Positions 61,759 to 64,000 of a stretch of 64,000 bases of DNA are shown here, one piece after another. Each line of letters begins with the position of its first letter. Positions within the stretch are counted from its first letter, which is position 1. The translations under genes and the position numbers were made by a program. Source of the stretch: JBBDYG01 sp040901765 (GTDB lineage: Bacteria > Planctomycetota > Planctomycetia > Pirellulales > Lacipirellulaceae); assembly GCA_040901765.1 (NCBI GenBank), contig JBBDYG010000069.1, positions 58,260 through 122,259 of the forward strand. The letters are read 5' to 3'. The notes below the pieces were generated by a model that saw only the letters and a program-made list of their open reading frames with translations, was not told where the DNA came from and did no database searches.

Positions 61759-62545
61759 TACGCTCTTCTCCGCCATTCGCGCCGCCAATCGCAAGGCGCT
61801 CATGCCATTCGTGACGGCGGGCGATCCCGATTTGCCGTTCACGGCCGCGGTACTGAAGGAACTGTCCAAGCGGGGCGCGAGCCTGTTCGAGGTTGGCATT
61901 CCTTACAGCGATCCAATTGCCGATGGGCCGGTGATTCAGGCCTCGTACACGCGGGCACTCGATCACGGGGTGAAGCTCGCGGACATCCTGGCGATGCTCG
62001 GCGAGACCACGCCGCAGCTTACCGCGCCGACGGTGACGATGGTTAGCTACGCGATCATCTACCGCCACGGGCCGGAGAAGTACGCCGACGAAGTTCGCGC
62101 TGCGGGCGTCGCGGGACTGATTGTGCCCGACCTGCCCGTCGAAGAGTCGCCCCAGCTTGCGGCCATCTGCGCGAAGCGGGAGTTGAGCCTGATTCAACTA
62201 GTGACGCCCACCACGCCGCGCGACCGGGCGCTGCGAATCTGCGAGACTTCGACGGGGTTTGTGTACTACGTATCGGTGGCCGGCATCACGGGGGAACGCC
62301 GCGATTTGCCGCCGGAACTTTTGGACAACGTCGGTTGGCTGCGCGAGCAGACGAAGCTGCCGATCTGCATCGGCTTCGGCATCAGCACGCCCGAACATGT
62401 GAAGCTGCTTGCGCCGGTGGCCGACGGTTTGATTGTCGGCTCGGCGATCGTCCGCCGCATCGCGGAGGCGGCCACCAGGCCTCGCGATGAGGTCTTGCGC
62501 GACGTGGGCAACTACGTGGCGTCGCTCTTGGCGGCGTTAAAGTAG
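61745..62545 (+). CDS. trpA: tryptophan synthase alpha chain
   Basis: 266 residues. TIM-barrel signatures are ALMPFVTAGDPDLPFT, SLFEVGIPYSDPIADGPVIQASYTRAL (catalytic Glu and Asp in FEVGIPYSDP), VPDLPVEESPQL, LIQLVTPTTPRDR, FVYYVSVAGITGER and IGFGISTPEHV. It splits indole-3-glycerol phosphate and passes indole to TrpB. The start overlaps the preceding membrane gene by 14 bases. Confidence 0.97.
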   Translation: MPPIDTLFSAIRAANRKALMPFVTAGDPDLPFTAAVLKELSKRGASLFEVGIPYSDPIADGPVIQASYTRALDHGVKLADILAMLGETTPQLTAPTVTMVSYAIIYRHGPEKYADEVRAAGVAGLIVPDLPVEESPQLAAICAKRELSLIQLVTPTTPRDRALRICETSTGFVYYVSVAGITGERRDLPPELLDNVGWLREQTKLPICIGFGISTPEHVKLLAPVADGLIVGSAIVRRIAEAATRPRDEVLRDVGNYVASLLAALK

Positions 62546-62872
62546 TTCGCCCCTGGGTGGCACGCCCGTTTTCTCTTTTCAATCAGCCATTGTGCTGCCG
62601 ATGAGGGAATAGGCGTCGCGATTGGCAACAATCTTTTATTGACCTGCCGGCGCTCGCCAAGTTAGAATTAAGAGGGTTGAAGCTCGCGGCCGTCATGGGC
62701 CGGTTGCTTTCAGCCGACCCCCCGTGAATCGCAAACTGGCGGCGGTCGCTCCTTCTCCCGCGCGGCCCGACTGCGAGTTGCGACTCGCGACGGCTAGTGG
62801 TGTTGTGGTGTGGGCACCGGCCCAGCCCGGCCTCCCCGATTCAGGGGGAGGGAACTGAGAAGGAGGTTCAAG
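62546..62872. other. 327-base gap before a hypothetical gene
   Basis: No gene is seen. GC-rich inverted bits occur around 62690-62760 and 62818-62850 (CCGGCCCAGCCCGG, CTCCCCGATTCAGGGGGAG), which may be a terminator-like hairpin or repeat. The right end holds the AAGGAGG site of the next gene. Confidence 0.5.
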
Positions 62873-63403
62873 GTGCGAGAAGTCCGCCGCGCGCAAGTGC
62901 TCCGCCGTTTCTTTGCAGGTCTCACCGAGTACGCCTTTCACGCGAGGCTCGGCGTCACGGATCCGCCTTTGGTCGACTACGTCGCCGAACTGCTCGTGCG
63001 GTTCGTTCACAACGACGAAATCTACCCCGTTCGCAGCGTCCGGGGGCAGCGCTTGATGCAGGTCGCCGACATGATGGAGGAAGCCAATCAGCGCCGCGGT
63101 CCGGCGAAGTGGCAGGTCCATCGCCACATCGGTGACTATACCCTCTTCTGGACCGGCGTTTACCCCGAGGTCGCCGACCGTATGCGCCGCAGCGGCACGA
63201 AGGACAGCCTGCTCGACTACCACGACCAAGGCAAACGCAACTACTATATCGCCAGCACGCTTCCGGTGGAACAAGAAGGGACGCCGCGCGACGTGTTGCA
63301 ACGACTTAGCGAACAGTTTGAGTTGTGCGTGTACGGATTGGGTGAGGTGCGGCGGCAATGGGAAGAACGGGATCGGGATTCGCCGGGGGGGTTGATTGTG
63401 TGA
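62873..63403 (+). CDS. conserved-looking protein of unknown function
   Basis: 176 residues from the GTG at 62873, which has AAGGAGG six bases upstream, the best ribosome site in this area. Visible features are RRFFAGLTEYAFHARLGVTDPPLVDYVAELLVRFVHND (helical; core FAGLTEYAFHARLGV), QVADMMEEANQRRGPAKWQVHRHIGDYTLFWTGVYPE and YYIASTLPVEQ. No transmembrane part. Helical content suggests a soluble adaptor. I do not recognise it. An earlier in-frame GTG-like start at 62810 lies in the repeat area and is rejected. Confidence 0.7.
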   Translation: MREVRRAQVLRRFFAGLTEYAFHARLGVTDPPLVDYVAELLVRFVHNDEIYPVRSVRGQRLMQVADMMEEANQRRGPAKWQVHRHIGDYTLFWTGVYPEVADRMRRSGTKDSLLDYHDQGKRNYYIASTLPVEQEGTPRDVLQRLSEQFELCVYGLGEVRRQWEERDRDSPGGLIV

Positions 63404-63458
63404 TAGAATCGAAACATTCATTGAGCACTCGATTCGGGTAAACTCACACGATCCGCTC

Positions 63459-63695
63459 ATGCCCACTGTCCTGCGAATTGGCCGATATCGCTTTCATTTT
63501 TATTCGGATGAAGGCCATGAACCGGCTCACATCCATGTACGGACTTCTGATGGCGAATGCAAGTTTTGGTTGGACCCGATTGCATTGGCGAAGAATTGTG
63601 GTATCCCGACTCACAATTTGCGGGAAATTGAGCGTCTGGTTTACGATCATCAAGAATCCTTAAAGGACAAGTACAATGAGTACCATCATTCGTGA
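63459..63695 (+). CDS. DUF4160 protein
   Basis: 78 residues: MPTVLRIGRYRFHFYSDEGHEPAHIHVRTSDGECKFWLDP has the DUF4160 hallmarks (short core RFHFYSDEGHEPAHIHV), followed by a helical end with ERLVYDHQESL. It overlaps the DUF2442 gene by 20 bases. The pair is common in bacterial accessory regions and has been suggested to be toxin-antitoxin-like; no activity can be read from sequence. A longer frame from 63396 overlaps the previous gene and is not preferred. Confidence 0.85.
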   Translation: MPTVLRIGRYRFHFYSDEGHEPAHIHVRTSDGECKFWLDPIALAKNCGIPTHNLREIERLVYDHQESLKDKYNEYHHS

Positions 63696-63996
63696 ACCAG
63701 CACTTGAGACCGAGCCTGCTGCACTTCGAGTCTGGGTAGAAAATCGGACTGTTTTTCTTGAGCTAGTCGACGGTCGAATTGTTGGTTTTCCCGCTGACCG
63801 TTTCAAAATCTTGAGTGCGGCAAGTGACCAAGAACTTCGCGAAGTGCAACTTGAATTAAATGGTTACGCGTTGCGTTGGGAAAAGTTGGACGAAGATATT
63901 AGCGTTCCCGGGGTGGTCGCAGGGCATTTTCAATTACCACGTCCAACGGCCTTGTTGACTAACTCCACTCGAACTTTGGCAGGCCAAGATGGGTAA
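63676..63996 (+). CDS. DUF2442 protein
   Basis: 106 residues with the DUF2442 pattern: VWVENRTVFLELVDGRIVGFPADRFKIL, then LELNGYALRWEKLDEDISVPGVV (core LRWEKLDEDISVPGV). It starts inside the end of the DUF4160 gene, so the two are translated together. In other genomes the DUF2442 protein is the partner of DUF4160. The stop at 63994 lies four bases before the window end, so anything after it is not visible. Confidence 0.85.
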   Translation: MSTIIREPALETEPAALRVWVENRTVFLELVDGRIVGFPADRFKILSAASDQELREVQLELNGYALRWEKLDEDISVPGVVAGHFQLPRPTALLTNSTRTLAGQDG

Positions 63997-64000
63997 AACG

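Noticed and set aside
62810..62872. Extended N-terminus of the hypothetical gene
   Set aside because: It is Arg/Pro-rich translation of a repeat-like stretch; AAGGAGG marks the GTG at 62873.

Overview
The window reads as chromosomal DNA from a planctomycete, probably of the Pirellulales type. The evidence is the combination of six proteins ending in a PEP-CTERM sorting signal, planctomycete-style dockerin-like repeats, a DUF1559 pseudopilin-like protein with an H-X9-DG motif, several VWA proteins, a Tat-exported DUF3500 protein, a futalosine-type menaquinone gene and wide, repeat-filled intergenic spaces. This is inference from gene content; no rRNA or tRNA gene was seen.

Layout. 1-8.1 kb is an export region: a PEP-CTERM matrixin protease, three related PEP-CTERM anchor proteins, a PhoPQ-related (PqaA-like) protein, a small HEAT-repeat lipoprotein and a DUF1559 protein. 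8.4-13.6 kb holds an antitoxin without a visible toxin, recQ, two related small helix-turn-helix proteins and a Y1 (REP-associated) transposase lying between two inverted copies of a structured repeat. 13.6-23.5 kb holds guaB, a Pro-rich secreted protein, an FGE-sulfatase/LamG/PEP-CTERM protein whose frame runs through an antisense LuxR regulator, and a 1278-residue repeat protein with a built-in hydrolase domain. 23.6-33.9 kb holds a sensor kinase/response regulator pair, glyQS, comB and a four-gene menaquinone run (menG, ubiX, ubiA/mqnP, mqnE).

33.9-42.6 kb holds a Tad-pilus-like set (TadE, TadG and two small HAMP-like membrane proteins), an ECF sigma factor next to a YfbK-type VWA protein with an anti-sigma-like N-terminus, a secreted lectin-fold protein and a Uma2 protein. 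42.6-54.5 kb holds DNA metabolism (recG, rnhA, priA), nadD, two histidine kinases (one with a CxxCH haem site) and a small decayed region with a truncated HNH gene. 54.5-64 kb holds a VIT/VWA protein, nnrE, a DUF3500 protein, mutM, trpB and trpA with an extra membrane gene between them, and a DUF4160/DUF2442 pair at the end.

The most unusual signal lies between genes. At least eight places carry roughly 70-180 bp inverted repeats whose arms are built from degenerate short words (for example CACGGAG, GGCAGAG, GTGAGTAA, GCAGATTT). Three further families of structured repeats are dispersed through the window, and one of them brackets the Y1 transposase. Separately, two small paralogous proteins 34 kb apart each have TATAAT exactly six bases before the ATG, which suggests leaderless transcripts.
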